Shown here piece by piece: positions 12,327 through 20,786 of a stretch of 64,000 nt of DNA. The notes beneath the pieces are model-generated. The model was not told where the DNA came from and made no database searches. It was given only the letters and a program-made list of their open reading frames with translations. Numbering within the stretch: the stretch's first letter is position 1; each line of letters starts with the position of its first letter. A program made the position numbers and the translations under genes. The stretch is from Trueperaceae bacterium (GTDB lineage Bacteria > Deinococcota > Deinococci > Deinococcales > Trueperaceae), in NCBI GenBank assembly GCA_023954415.1, contig JAMLIB010000006.1, positions 1 to 64,000 on the forward strand. The letters are read 5' to 3'.

Positions 12327-12653
12327 ATGGCGCCCAGCACGGAAAAGCCCACGCAGACGCCCGCGCAAGGGGACCCGTGCCGCTTCACCGCCATCGTGTC
12401 GGGCGACGTGCAAGGGGTCGGCTACCGCGCCTTCGCGCGCCGCTACGCGACCGAGCTCGGCATCGGCGGGCACGCGGAGAACCTGGCGGACGGTCGCGTC
12501 GAGATCGTCGCGGAGGGGCGCTACGGCGACCTCATGGTGCTCCTCAAGCACCTCCGGGTCGGGCCGGCGCACGCGGTGGTGAAGAGGGTGGACGTCGATT
12601 GGTCGGCCACCCCGCCGAGCCTCGCGGGCGCGCCGGAGTTCAGGACCTACTGA
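12327..12653 (+). CDS. acyP: Acylphosphatase
   Basis: Small cytosolic enzyme hydrolysing carboxyl-phosphate bonds. The hallmark SGDVQGVGYRAFARR segment, with the catalytic Arg, is followed by the NLADGRVEIVAEG loop, whose Asn corresponds to the second catalytic residue. The length of 108 residues from the ATG at 12327 includes about 15 extra N-terminal residues compared with the usual 90-95. In-frame ATGs at 12294 and 12315 are alternatives; a TAACAT box at 12311-12316 argues for the 12327 start. Its stop overlaps the trpC start by one base, so the two are probably co-transcribed. Confidence 0.9.
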   Translation: MAPSTEKPTQTPAQGDPCRFTAIVSGDVQGVGYRAFARRYATELGIGGHAENLADGRVEIVAEGRYGDLMVLLKHLRVGPAHAVVKRVDVDWSATPPSLAGAPEFRTY

Positions 12654-13609
12654 TGGCGGGACGCCGCGATGTCGGAACCGGGGAGCATGGCGCTGGAGCC
12701 GGTCCGTCCGCACCGCCACCTGTTGCGGCTCCGGCTCCGCTGACGGAGCCGCACCTCGCCGCCATCCCCGGCGTCTTGGGCAGGATCGCCCGCGAACGCG
12801 CGGCCGACTATGCCGCGGCGCCCCGGGTCGGGGCTCGGGACCGCGCCTCGCCGCCTCGCGAGGAGGCTCCGGAGGAGCGCTCGGAGGGCGGCGTCCCGCG
12901 CCCGAAGCTGTCAGCGGCGCTCCTCGCCGCCAAGCGCGAGGCGGAGGCCGCCGGCCTCACGCCCCTCGCCTTCATCGCTGAGATCAAGCGTTCGAGCCCG
13001 TCGCAAGGGCACATCGCGCCGCTCGACCCGGTGCGCGCCGCGCGCGAGTACCTGGCCGGCGGGGCAGCGGCCCTGAGCGTCCTCACGGAGCCGCGTCACT
13101 TCGGCGGCGACCTCGGGCACCTCCGCGCCGTCGCGGTCGCCGTGCCGCTGCCCCTGCTGCGCAAGGAGTTCGTCGTGCACCCCGAGCAGGTGCGCGAGGC
13201 CGTCGCGGCCCGGGCGAGCGCAGTGCTCCTGATGGTCAGCGTCCTCGGGGAGGCCACGGGCGAGTACCTGCGGTACGCGGAAGGGCTCGGGCTAGAGGCG
13301 CTCGTCGAGGTGCACGACGCCCGGGAGCTCGCGGTGGCGTTGGAGGCCGGTGCGCGCGTGCTCGGCGTCAACAACCGCGACCTGGCCACGCTCGCCGTCG
13401 ACCTCGGCACGGCGCCGAAGCTGATCGCCGCCGCTCGCGAGCGGGGCTACGCCGGCGTGAGCGTGGCGGAGTCGGGTTACGCGACCAACGCCGACCTCGC
13501 CTCGGTGGCGGGCCTGGCGGACGCCGTGCTCGTCGGCACGAGCCTCGCAGGCAGCGGCGACCTCACGGGGGCGCTGCGCAGGCTCCGGGGCGGGGCCGAG
13601 CGAACCTGA
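12653..13609 (+). CDS. trpC: Indole-3-glycerol phosphate synthase
   Basis: Closes the indole ring in tryptophan biosynthesis (CdRP to indole-3-glycerol phosphate). Typical TIM-barrel signatures are present: FIAEIKRSSPSQG near residue 108, ALSVLTEPRHFGG, LRKEFVV, EVHD, GVNNRDL and VAESGY. The product of 318 residues is about 55 longer than most family members; the extra part is an Ala/Pro-rich N-terminal region (residues ~1-60) of low complexity. The ATG overlaps the acyP stop (TGATG). No other trp genes are in the window. Confidence 0.94.
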   Translation: MAGRRDVGTGEHGAGAGPSAPPPVAAPAPLTEPHLAAIPGVLGRIARERAADYAAAPRVGARDRASPPREEAPEERSEGGVPRPKLSAALLAAKREAEAAGLTPLAFIAEIKRSSPSQGHIAPLDPVRAAREYLAGGAAALSVLTEPRHFGGDLGHLRAVAVAVPLPLLRKEFVVHPEQVREAVAARASAVLLMVSVLGEATGEYLRYAEGLGLEALVEVHDARELAVALEAGARVLGVNNRDLATLAVDLGTAPKLIAAARERGYAGVSVAESGYATNADLASVAGLADAVLVGTSLAGSGDLTGALRRLRGGAERT

Positions 13610-13674
13610 GCGCCAGACCGGGGCCGAGGTCCGGCGTGGTGAGACCCGAAGCGCCGAGCCGCGAGGCCCACGGC

Positions 13675-13680
13675 TATACT
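13675..13680 (+). promoter_or_regulatory. -10 box for leaderless M16 operon
   Basis: TATACT ends 7 nt before the ATG at 13688, the geometry expected if transcription begins at the start codon. No Shine-Dalgarno sequence is present in the gap. Confidence 0.6.
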
Positions 13681-13687
13681 TGCGCCC

Positions 13688-14926
13688 ATGTCGCTAACTG
13701 CGGCGCCGATCGGCGCCCTTCACGAGTTGACGCTCCCCAACGGCCTGCGCGTCGTCTACGCGCCCATGCCGTGGCTGCCGACGGTGAGCGCGACCCTGTC
13801 GCTGCCCTTCGGCTCGACGACGGACCCTGAAGGACAGGAGGGCTCCGCCAACGTGCTGCACGAGTGGTTGCAGCGCGGCGCCGGCGACCTGGACTCGCGA
13901 GCCTACACGGACGCCCTCCTCGACCTCGGCGTGCGCCGTGGCGGCGGGAGCGGGCGCGAGGCGAGCAACCTGGCCTTCGGCTTCCTCGAGTCCGTGGCCG
14001 CGCCGGCGCTGGACCTGCTGGCCGCCTCCGTCAGGGAGCCGCGTCTGCAGGACGGCGAGTTCGAGGCGGCGCGTGACCTCGCGTTGCAGGAGCTCGCGTC
14101 CCTGGACGACGCCCCGACCCAGCGCCTCTTCGAGGCCCTGCAGGCCGAGTTCTTCGCCAGCGCGCAACGCCGCAGCGGTTACGGCACGGAGGCGGGTCTC
14201 ACCGCCCTCACGCCGGAAGGCGTGCGCCAGGACGCCGCGCGGCGCTTAGGGCCGCAAGGCGCGGTCCTCGGCCTCGCCGGCGGTGGCACGTGGGAGAGCC
14301 TCGTCGAGGCCGTCACCGCCGCCTTCGGCTCCTGGGGCGGCGGCACCGTGCCGGTCCCGCCCGCCCGGGTGGCGCCCGTCGGCCGCCACCACGTCGATGC
14401 CGATTCGAGCCAGGTCCAGATAGGCCTCGCGTTCCCGAGCCCGGCGCCGGGCACGGACGACATGTACGTCTACCTCCTCGCCCTCGAGGTCCTCTCGGGC
14501 AGCATGGGCGCGCGGCTCTTCACGGAGGTGCGCGAGAAGCGCGGCCTCGTGTACTCCGTGAGCGCTTTCTTCCGCGCCCTACGCGGCTTCGGTTACACGC
14601 TCGGGTACGCGGGCACCACCGCCGAGCGGGCGAGCGAGACCCTCGAGGTCTTCCTCGCCGAGCTGGCGCGCCTCGCGGAGGGCGTCTCCGACGCCGAGCT
14701 GGAGCGCGCGCGCACCGGGCTCCTCTCCAGCATCGTCATGGCGGGCGAGGCCTCCGGCGCCACCGCGGGCCGCCTCAGCAACGACGTCGTGCTCTTCGGA
14801 CGACCGCGGACGGCCGCCGAGATCACGGCCCGCATCGATGGAGTGACGTTGAGCCAGGTCAACCGCTACTTGGCGGCGAACCCCGTCCCGCAGCCGACCG
14901 TCGTCACGTTGGGACCGGCCGCGTGA
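13688..14926 (+). CDS. M16 peptidase family protein, non-catalytic subunit
   Basis: A 412-residue M16B-family (pitrilysin/mitochondrial processing peptidase-like) protein. Where active members carry HxxEH this protein reads HEWLQRG near residue 58, so zinc ligands are missing. The C-terminal R/Y substrate-binding element is kept (FTEVREKRGLVYSVSAFF, residues ~278-295). This is the known alpha/beta arrangement, where one subunit supplies the R/Y pair and the partner the zinc site. The partner follows directly with a 4-bp overlap. Probably forms a heterodimeric protease; substrate unknown. Confidence 0.88.
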   Translation: MSLTAAPIGALHELTLPNGLRVVYAPMPWLPTVSATLSLPFGSTTDPEGQEGSANVLHEWLQRGAGDLDSRAYTDALLDLGVRRGGGSGREASNLAFGFLESVAAPALDLLAASVREPRLQDGEFEAARDLALQELASLDDAPTQRLFEALQAEFFASAQRRSGYGTEAGLTALTPEGVRQDAARRLGPQGAVLGLAGGGTWESLVEAVTAAFGSWGGGTVPVPPARVAPVGRHHVDADSSQVQIGLAFPSPAPGTDDMYVYLLALEVLSGSMGARLFTEVREKRGLVYSVSAFFRALRGFGYTLGYAGTTAERASETLEVFLAELARLAEGVSDAELERARTGLLSSIVMAGEASGATAGRLSNDVVLFGRPRTAAEITARIDGVTLSQVNRYLAANPVPQPTVVTLGPAA

Positions 14927-16161
14927 AGGGCCTCGACCTGCGGTTCGACGAGGTGCGCCTCGCCAACGGGCTGACCGTCATCGGCGAGCACAACCCCCAG
15001 GCCGCCAGCACGGCCATCGGCTACCTCGTGCACACCGGCTCGCGCGACGAGACGGCCGAGGTGGCCGGTGTGTCGCACTTCCTCGAGCACATGCTCTTCA
15101 AGGGCAACGAGACCTACACCCCGGACGACATAAACCGCACCTTCGACGAGCTCGGCGCCGATTACAACGCCTTCACCAGCGAGGAGCGCACCGTCTACTA
15201 CGGCGCGGTCGTCGCGAGCCGCGCCCTCTCGCTGCTCGACGTACTGACCGAGCTCATGCGGCCCAGCCTGCGCCAGGCGGACTTCGACATGGAGAAGAAG
15301 GTGATCCTGGAAGAGATCGCCATGTACCAGGACCGCCCCAGCCGCCGGCTCTTCGAGCACGCCAACGAGCGCTTCTGGAACGCGCACCCCCTCGGCAACA
15401 GCGTCCTGGGCTCGGGCGAGAGCATCACGGCCCTCACCCGCGACCAGATGCTCGCCTACTTCGAGCGCCGCTACTTGCCCGGTAACGTCATCCTCGCGCT
15501 CGCCGGCAACTACGACCTGGACGCCGTGCTCGAGCAGGTCGGCGAGCGCGCCGGCACGTGGCCGGCGTTCGACGCCACCCGCGACCGCCCTCCCGCGGTA
15601 CCCGCGAGCGGCCGCGAGCGGCTGACCGACGCCTCCTTGAAGCGCCTGCACGCAGCCTTCTACGCCCCCGGCGTGCCCGCCGAGACGACGAAGGCCCGCT
15701 ACGCGGCTGGGCTCCTCGCCAGCGTCATCGGCGCGGGCGACGGGAGCCGGCTCTACTGGGAGCTCGTCGACAAGGGGCTGGCCGACAACGCGTCGCTCGG
15801 CCATGAGGCGAGCGAGGGCGCGGGCGCCTTCGTCGGCTACCTGAGCACCGCCCCTGAGCGCGCCGAGGAGGTCATCGCGAGCTACCTGCGCGTGCTGGGC
15901 GAGGCGCAGGACGCAGGCGTAAGCGACGCCGAATGGCGCAGGGCGCAGTTGCGCACGGCCACGAGCCTGACGATGCGCGCCGAGACGCCGATGGGCAGGC
16001 TCATGTCGTTCGCGGCCACGTACCAGACGCTCGGCGAGTACCAGAGCCTCGCCCGGATGGTCGACGAGGTCATGACCACCCCGCTCGCCGCCGGCCTGGA
16101 GCTGCTGGCCGAGCGACCGTTCGATGACGCGTACGTCCTGACGCTCGGCCCCGACGCCTGA
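14923..16161 (+). CDS. M16 zinc peptidase, catalytic subunit
   Basis: Product of 412 residues from a GTG start that overlaps the previous stop (GTGA). It has the inverted zinc motif HFLEH near residues 52-56 and the distal acidic ligand region KKVILEEIAMYQD near residue 130, so it should be catalytically active. It pairs with the upstream non-catalytic subunit. There is no obvious signal peptide, so a cytosolic location is likely unless exported otherwise. Substrate cannot be predicted. Confidence 0.9.
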   Translation: MKGLDLRFDEVRLANGLTVIGEHNPQAASTAIGYLVHTGSRDETAEVAGVSHFLEHMLFKGNETYTPDDINRTFDELGADYNAFTSEERTVYYGAVVASRALSLLDVLTELMRPSLRQADFDMEKKVILEEIAMYQDRPSRRLFEHANERFWNAHPLGNSVLGSGESITALTRDQMLAYFERRYLPGNVILALAGNYDLDAVLEQVGERAGTWPAFDATRDRPPAVPASGRERLTDASLKRLHAAFYAPGVPAETTKARYAAGLLASVIGAGDGSRLYWELVDKGLADNASLGHEASEGAGAFVGYLSTAPERAEEVIASYLRVLGEAQDAGVSDAEWRRAQLRTATSLTMRAETPMGRLMSFAATYQTLGEYQSLARMVDEVMTTPLAAGLELLAERPFDDAYVLTLGPDA

Positions 16162-16378
16162 TGGCCGCACCGCCGGCCCGGCGGGCTTGGGGCCGCGGCG
16201 GCGGCCGTTCCGCCGCTTGCTTGCCGTTGTGGACGGCGAGGGCTTGATGGGGCGGATTGGGGCGTCACTGGGAGCCCGCCTTGGCTGGCGCGGGCATGGG
16301 TTAGTGGTGTGGCCGGTCGCGGCGCTGCTCGTCGGCCGTCCTGGCCGGTGAGCGCCGAGGTCCTCCTAATGAGCCTTG

Positions 16379-16455
16379 GTCGTGAACCAAGGTTGTTCGC
16401 TAACCTTCGCTTCGAGCCACGCTTAACGAAGGTTATCGCTCAACCTAAGTTGAGT
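16379..16455 (+). promoter_or_regulatory. Two-site regulatory element upstream of the Lpt-like operon
   Basis: Two imperfect inverted repeats of the form AAGGTT-N7-AACCT(T/A), at 16389-16407 and 16429-16447, start 40 bp apart. The whole stretch matches the region before tamB (12153-12227, opposite strand), including the 14-mer CGCTAACCTTCGCT at 16398-16411. It ends 185 bp before the operon start. The rest of 16162-16640 is GC-rich, with short hairpins near 16170-16220 that may end the M16 transcript; no gene is seen there. Confidence 0.65.
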
Positions 16456-16640
16456 CCCACATGGTGCGCGGAGCCCCGAAGTGCGCGGTCGTTCGGTCGG
16501 TTCCGTCGCCCGGGGCTGGGCGTCGATCCCGCTGGCTCGGCTTGGCCGACGTGGCGCCTGCGTGAACGGTCGGCCGGCGTGTGAACGCTCCCTTAAGGCG
16601 CTGGAGCGGGCTTCTAATGGGTCGATCTGTAGACTCCGGC

Positions 16641-17312
16641 ATGCGAGCGCTTCGATCCTCCCCACGCAAGCTCGCCCATGCACTGTCCGCGGTCCTCGCG
16701 GCCATGCTCGTCGCCACGGCGGTGGCCGCGGCCCCGTTCGCGGCCCTTACCGTCACGCCCGCCGGCGCCCAGCAGTACGACATGACCACCGGGATCACGA
16801 CCCTCCCCGACGGGGGCAGCATCGTCGACCAGGACACGGGCGTCGCGCTCGAGGCGCAGCGGATCGTCTACCTCGCCGGGGTGTACGTGGAGGCCTGGGG
16901 CGTCCGCGTGGCCGGCACCTTCGGGGAGGTCGACGCCGAGGAGCTGCGCATAGACCTGGTGGCTGGCGTGCTCACGGCCACCGGGGGTCTGAGCCTCACC
17001 CGTGAGGCCCTGACCGTGAACGCTGCCGAGCTCACCTATCACGCGGCCGGTCAGGTCGCCGTCTTCGCCGGTGGCGTCACGGGCAGCAACCCGCGCTTCC
17101 AGTCCGAGCGGGTGCTCCTCGACGTGGCGAGCGGCGACGTGCTCCTGGACGGCGAGTACACGTTCGAGGGCGGCGTCTTCGCGTTGCAGTCGCCAGAAGG
17201 TGGCGGCGTGCTCGCCCTGCGCCTGGTCGTCAAGGAAGCCGGCGAGGCGGCCTACGACGCGGCCACGGAACCGGCCCCCGAGTTGCTGGAGCGGTTCGCA
17301 CCGTACCTCTGA
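16641..17312 (+). CDS. OstA/LptA-like exported protein
   Basis: A 223-residue protein with an N-terminal signal sequence (hydrophobic residues ~13-35, small residues before QQYD near residue 39) and a body of repeated short beta strands of the type LEAQRIVYLAGVYVE and VNAAELTYHAAGQVAVFAGGV. This is the style of LptA/OstA domains, which form the periplasmic beta-jelly-roll bridge carrying lipopolysaccharide. The ATG at 16641 is chosen because the signal peptide begins there and a TAGACT box ends 5 nt upstream; ATGs at 16581 and 16617 are less likely. First of a probable three-gene operon with LptD-like and LptF/G-like genes. Confidence 0.7.
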   Translation: MRALRSSPRKLAHALSAVLAAMLVATAVAAAPFAALTVTPAGAQQYDMTTGITTLPDGGSIVDQDTGVALEAQRIVYLAGVYVEAWGVRVAGTFGEVDAEELRIDLVAGVLTATGGLSLTREALTVNAAELTYHAAGQVAVFAGGVTGSNPRFQSERVLLDVASGDVLLDGEYTFEGGVFALQSPEGGGVLALRLVVKEAGEAAYDAATEPAPELLERFAPYL

Positions 17313-17412
17313 CCCCTCGACGGGTCATGATTCCAGGGTGAAGCCTCGCCCGGCGCCCGCACAACAGCACGCGTCACGCCCCGTGGCGGCGCGACGGCGC
17401 GGGGCGCGCTCC

Positions 17413-19572
17413 ATGCTCGCCCGGCTGGCCGTCGCCCTGCTGCTCCTCGGCGTCGCCGGGGTGGCGAGCGCACAGTGCTCTCGCGGGCCGCGCACCGCCT
17501 CCATCACCCTGCCGGGTTTCCTGGCCGTCTATTACCAGCAGTTCAGCAGCAACGCGGCGGCGGACACGGCCGAGTTCTACGGCGGCGTGTGCGTAACGGC
17601 CGTCGGGGGTGAGTGGACGGTCCTCGCCGACCGCGTCCACGTCGGCAAGCTGAGCACCGACATCTTCATCCAGGCCGCCCAGCCGACCTTGTACATGGAG
17701 GGTTGGCGCATGTCGGGTGAGGACCTCGTTGCGAACGTCGAACACCTGACGTTGACGGGCGCGCGCTTCACCGGGCCGGACGTCGGCGGGAGCGCGGGCC
17801 AACTGGACATCGAACTGGCCACGGGCGCGTTCACCCTCGCAGACCTGGTGTTCACGGGCAGTTCCTTCGCCGTCACGGGCCAGCTCGCCACGCTGCAGGG
17901 CGCGGTGCTGCAGGTGGAGGGCGCCGGCGTCACGACCTGCATCGGCCCTGAGCCGCCACCGTTCGCCGTGGAGAGCAGGGTGGCGACCATCGATCTTGAC
18001 GGGCGCGCGGTGCACCTGAAGGAGGGTCTGTTGCGCGTCGGCAACCTCCGCATCCCGCTGCGCGACGAGGTCGACGTGAACGACAGGACCTTCGCCGACT
18101 TCGAGTTCCCCGTCAAGGTGGCCAACGTGGAGGCGAGCTCCACCAGCCCCGCGCAGCGCGGGGAGGGGCTGAGCGTGCGCGTGGTCGGCATCCCGCTCGC
18201 GGACGGCGTGACGCTCGAGCTAGGCGCCACGGGCGTCAACCGGCCCGGGCAGACGGCGCCGGTCGCCCTCCTGCGCGCCGCCGCGGACGGCGGGCGCGTG
18301 CGGGGCACCGTCGGGTTGGAGGCCGGCGCCCCGTACCTCGACGTCGGCGTGAGCACGCCGCTCGAGCCCTGGTTGACCCTGGCGGTGAGCGCCCGCAGCG
18401 GCGCGGCGCCGGCGCGCAGGGCCAGGCACGAGGGGCGCGTCGGGCTCGAAGCGAGCTTGCCGGTGCCCGCCTTGAACGGTGCGGTGGCGGCCGAGGCCTT
18501 CGCGGCCATCACCGCCCTCACCGAGCATGCGGGCGCCAGCCAGCCCGAGGTGGCCGGCGCGCGGCTCGGTGTGAGCACGACCTTAACGGCCGGCACCGGC
18601 CCGGTGCGGGCCGGGGGGGTGCCGCTCGGCACGTTCGGCGTCGAGGCCCGCGCGCAGGTCACGCGTTACCCCTACGTCTGGGGCGAGAGCGTGACGGTGG
18701 GTTCCGCGACGCAGTGGGGCCTGCGCGTCGCCCCGACCTGGCGGTTGAGCACGGGGCCGGTCACCGCGAGCCTCGGTTACGATGCGCGCTTCACGAACGC
18801 CGCCTCTCCGTTCGGCACGGCCGTCGACGGCCTCACGGCGCTGCAGCGGGCTACCGGCAGCCTGGCCGTGCAGGGCGGCATCGCCGGGCCGCTGAGCGGC
18901 AGGTTGGCGTTCTCCGTCACGTACGACGCGTTCGCCACGCCGAGCCTGCCCGTCGGCTTCAAGCGCCTCAGGGGCACGGGCAGCCTGTCGCTCGCTGCCG
19001 AGCCGTGGACCGTCGGCCTGGCCGCCACCGTCGAGACGGCCGGCCTCGTCAACGCGCTTACCGACGTGCCTGCCTTCGTCGAGGTCGACCTGAGCGCCAT
19101 GCGTCACGGCTGGCCCGTGCTCGCCGCCGGGGCGCCGTACGGCTCGCTGGAGCTCGGCCTCAACGCCCAGTACGGGTTGCTCGCCGCCTCCAGCGGCCTG
19201 GAGCGCCTGGAGTTGCGCGCCGGCGTGCCGCTCGCGTTCGAGTCCGTCGAGCTGCGGCCGTTCGTGGCGGTCGATCTCGTCGGCCTGCTCGGCGGCGGCT
19301 CGCCCAAGCTGAGCGGCTACGGTCTCGACGCCACGTTCATAACCTGCTGCGGGTCGTTCACGTTGGGCGCGCTCAACACGCGCGGTGCTTGGGGGGCCTC
19401 GATCGCCGTCGACCTCGAGCGGCGCCCCGGCGGCGCCGGCGGCACGGCCACGCCTACGCAGCCGGCGCCCGTCGAGGACGGCGAGGGCAACGATGCTTCG
19501 ACAGGCATCGACCCCCTCGACCCGGGCGACGATGCCGGGACGGACCCGGGTATCATGCCCGGCACGCCATGA
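17413..19572 (+). CDS. LptD/OstA-like outer-membrane protein
   Basis: Product of 719 residues from the ATG at 17413, where a clear signal peptide begins (MLARLAVALLLLGVAGVASA). An in-frame GTG at 17338 is the alternative. An N-terminal OstA-like beta region (residues ~30-220) precedes a long alternating-strand C-terminal part with aromatic strand ends, as expected of a beta-barrel. The last ~45 residues are a low-complexity Pro/Asp/Gly tail, unusual for LptD, in which the barrel normally closes the chain. Its stop overlaps the next start (ATGA). Role in moving an amphipathic glycolipid to the outer membrane is inferred from context. Confidence 0.65.
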   Translation: MLARLAVALLLLGVAGVASAQCSRGPRTASITLPGFLAVYYQQFSSNAAADTAEFYGGVCVTAVGGEWTVLADRVHVGKLSTDIFIQAAQPTLYMEGWRMSGEDLVANVEHLTLTGARFTGPDVGGSAGQLDIELATGAFTLADLVFTGSSFAVTGQLATLQGAVLQVEGAGVTTCIGPEPPPFAVESRVATIDLDGRAVHLKEGLLRVGNLRIPLRDEVDVNDRTFADFEFPVKVANVEASSTSPAQRGEGLSVRVVGIPLADGVTLELGATGVNRPGQTAPVALLRAAADGGRVRGTVGLEAGAPYLDVGVSTPLEPWLTLAVSARSGAAPARRARHEGRVGLEASLPVPALNGAVAAEAFAAITALTEHAGASQPEVAGARLGVSTTLTAGTGPVRAGGVPLGTFGVEARAQVTRYPYVWGESVTVGSATQWGLRVAPTWRLSTGPVTASLGYDARFTNAASPFGTAVDGLTALQRATGSLAVQGGIAGPLSGRLAFSVTYDAFATPSLPVGFKRLRGTGSLSLAAEPWTVGLAATVETAGLVNALTDVPAFVEVDLSAMRHGWPVLAAGAPYGSLELGLNAQYGLLAASSGLERLELRAGVPLAFESVELRPFVAVDLVGLLGGGSPKLSGYGLDATFITCCGSFTLGALNTRGAWGASIAVDLERRPGGAGGTATPTQPAPVEDGEGNDASTGIDPLDPGDDAGTDPGIMPGTP

Positions 19573-20702
19573 GGACGTTCCTCTCCCGCATAGACCGCTA
19601 CCTGTTGAGGGAGAGCCTCCCGCCCTTCCTCTTCGGCCTGGTGCTCTACGCGAGCCTCGCGGTGGTGAGCGTGACCATCCCGCGCTTGCAATGGATCGTG
19701 GGCGCCCCAGTGCTGGAGCTGGGGGTGTGGCTGCTCGTTCAGCTCCCGCAGGCGCTCGTACAGACGCTCCCCATCGCCCTCGTGCTGGCGGTGCTGCTGG
19801 CGTTCGGCCGCTTGGCGAGTGAGAACGAGCTCCTGGCCCTGCAGGCCGGAGCTGTGCCCGTCCGCCGCGTGGCGGGGGTGTTCGTCGGGCTCGGCATGGT
19901 GTGCGCGTTGGCCGTGCTCGCCATCAACCAGTGGGTGCTGCCGGTGACGAACACCATGGTCACACGGCAGTACTGGGAGCTCACCTCCGGACAGACCGGT
20001 CTGTTCCGCTTGGCGCAGCAGGCCCTGCCGGTCGACGACTTCACGTTGCACTTCGCGGCGGCGGCCGAGCGCGGCACTCTCATGCGCGACGTGAGGATCG
20101 AGCGCTGGGACGGCGACACCCTTACCCTGCTGCGGGCCGACGAGGGGCGTTTCGAGGGCGTGAACCTCGTGCTGACCGGTTACCGGATAGACGGCTTCGA
20201 CCTCTCGGCGTTGGACGATGCCACGGGCGACCCTGCGGCCGCGCTCGCGCGCTTGATACGCCTGCGCAACGTGCCGGCCGACCCGAGCTCCGCCCTCACG
20301 CTCACGACGAGCGTGACCTTGGACGAGCTCGTGACGCGCTTCGGCGCGGGCGGCTTCGAGGACTACCGCTCCATAACGCAGTTGTGGGAGGACTCGCACC
20401 GCGCGGCCGCCTCTGCCACGGAGCGGCGCCGGTCGGCCGCCCTGATGCACCGCAAGCTGGCCGAGCCGTTCACGAACCTCGCGCTGCTGCTCGTGGCCGT
20501 GCCGCTCAGCCTGACCTACGCGCGCACGCGCGGCGTGGCGTTCGGCCTGAGCCTCGTGGTGACGCTCCTGTGGTACCTCTTCTACACGTTCGGCCAGCTC
20601 TTCGCGCAGACGGGCCAACTGCCCGTGTGGCTGGGGGCGTGGCTCGGCAACCTGGTGTTCGCGGGCCTCGGCCTGGTGCTGCTGGCGCGGCGCGTGCGGT
20701 GA
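19569..20702 (+). CDS. LptF/LptG family permease
   Basis: A 377-residue inner-membrane protein of the YjgP/YjgQ family. Three N-terminal transmembrane segments (residues ~17-120), a soluble periplasmic beta-jelly-roll region (~125-270) and three C-terminal segments (~295-375) match LptF/LptG. The motif LAFGRLASENELLALQAGA is the family's conserved cytoplasmic coupling region. It would pair with an LptB-type ATPase, which is not in this window. The 4-bp overlap with the LptD-like gene supports an operon. Confidence 0.9.
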   Translation: MRTFLSRIDRYLLRESLPPFLFGLVLYASLAVVSVTIPRLQWIVGAPVLELGVWLLVQLPQALVQTLPIALVLAVLLAFGRLASENELLALQAGAVPVRRVAGVFVGLGMVCALAVLAINQWVLPVTNTMVTRQYWELTSGQTGLFRLAQQALPVDDFTLHFAAAAERGTLMRDVRIERWDGDTLTLLRADEGRFEGVNLVLTGYRIDGFDLSALDDATGDPAAALARLIRLRNVPADPSSALTLTTSVTLDELVTRFGAGGFEDYRSITQLWEDSHRAAASATERRRSAALMHRKLAEPFTNLALLLVAVPLSLTYARTRGVAFGLSLVVTLLWYLFYTFGQLFAQTGQLPVWLGAWLGNLVFAGLGLVLLARRVR

Positions 20703-20786
20703 CCCGGGGCCAACGCCCGCGGGCTCGGCGGTCGCCACGGCGGAAGCCATGCCGTGAGCGCCGCGAGTGGTAACCTCGACACCCTG

